This document shows, piece by piece, positions 63,837-64,000 of a stretch of 64,000 nt of DNA. The notes below the pieces were generated by a model. It did no database searches, was not told the DNA's origin, and saw only the letters and a list, made by a program, of their open reading frames with translations. The translations under genes were made by a program, and so were the position numbers. The stretch covers positions 3,483,174 to 3,547,173 of the forward strand of contig CP151667.1 in NCBI GenBank assembly GCA_038400315.1. The letters run 5' to 3'. This stretch comes from Isosphaeraceae bacterium EP7. GTDB taxonomy: Bacteria > Planctomycetota > Planctomycetia > Isosphaerales > Isosphaeraceae. The first letter of the stretch is position 1, and each line of letters opens with the position of its first letter.

Positions 63837-64000
63837 CGCTCGGTTCGGCCCCGTCCCCTATGCCGCGATGGGTTCGTTCCGTCCGGGAGAAGGGCGCGAT
63901 CGGGAAGCCTCCGAGGCGGTCGGGCTTCGCTCGGTGTTTGCGCCCGTCGCGACGATCAGTGGAAGCGGATGGATCGAATCTCATTCGGCCGCCAGCTTCG
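63837..64000. other. Right edge, nothing supported
   Basis: 164 bp after the SDR stop. On the minus strand a stop (TGA at 63981-63983) is preceded by codons reading KLAAE, so a gene entering from beyond the edge could end here, but six codons are too few to call. Confidence 0.3.

Noticed and set aside
63981-64000. Possible end of a minus-strand gene reading KLAAE then stop
   Set aside because: Only six codons lie in the window; no basis for a call.

Overview
The window is one contiguous piece of a high-GC genome of the phylum Planctomycetota, most likely family Isosphaeraceae. The sequence basis is a set of families that are expanded in or typical of this phylum: two DUF1549/DUF1553 (PSCyt2/PSD1) exported proteins with C-x4-CH motifs, a DUF1501 protein, two DUF1559 pseudopilin-like proteins with the H-x9-DG C-terminal motif, a CRTAC1-type FG-GAP/ASPIC protein, a PEP-CTERM protein, a beta-helix protein with the planctomycete N-terminal 'ERFEARALMA' export tag, a Mur-ligase-like protein and a hopanoid-pathway radical SAM enzyme (HpnH). 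No rRNA, tRNA, CRISPR array, transposase or phage gene was seen.

Layout. 1-4502 (minus): Gfo/Idh/MocA oxidoreductase, DUF1501 protein and a PSD1-type protein cut by the left edge. 4729-9108 (plus): OPT transporter and S46 dipeptidyl-peptidase. 9230-11693 (minus): DUF1559 protein, small lipoprotein, and a Pro/Ala repeat protein. 12099-18559 (plus): a three-gene envelope cluster of a large exported TPR protein, an ExbB/TolQ-like channel protein, and a TonB-like anchor fused through a Pro/Ala linker to a prenyltransferase-type toroid; this is the most interesting system in the window. 18599-24777: ankyrin protein, YebC regulator, two proteins of unknown function and the CRTAC1-like protein. 25105-27489: esterase and multipass membrane protein. 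27851-37997: the PrkA kinase, YeaH and SpoVR stress module, split by about 4.9 kb of accessory genes (SnoaL-like, ankyrin, lipoprotein, DUF1559, PEP-CTERM). 38094-43276 (minus): degenerate MurE-like ligase, two small envelope proteins, orphan PSD1 protein. 44109-50815 (plus): exported and membrane proteins, including an HTH plus acidic-repeat plus membrane-anchor protein and the beta-helix surface protein. 50902-55732 (plus): M48 membrane protease, HAMP histidine kinase and NtrC-type sigma-54 activator. 56482-63836: acyltransferase-3 enzyme, HpnH, DMT transporter, WecG/TagA/CpsF glycosyltransferase, a Tat-exported protein of unknown function and an NmrA-like SDR.

How the parts may work together: most genes concern the envelope, meaning export, surface proteins, energy coupling across the periplasm, and lipid or glycan modification. 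PrkA/YeaH/SpoVR and the kinase/NtrC pair provide stress and sigma-54 signalling. GC is very high almost throughout, so long antisense open frames are common and were discarded; shorter, less GC-rich pockets occur at about 19.4-20.9 kb, 39.6-40.7 kb, 55.9-56.3 kb and 62.55-62.9 kb. Starts were mostly moved inward from the longest open frame to a start codon with a Shine-Dalgarno-like sequence or signal peptide. All family calls are from reading the translations, with no database search.
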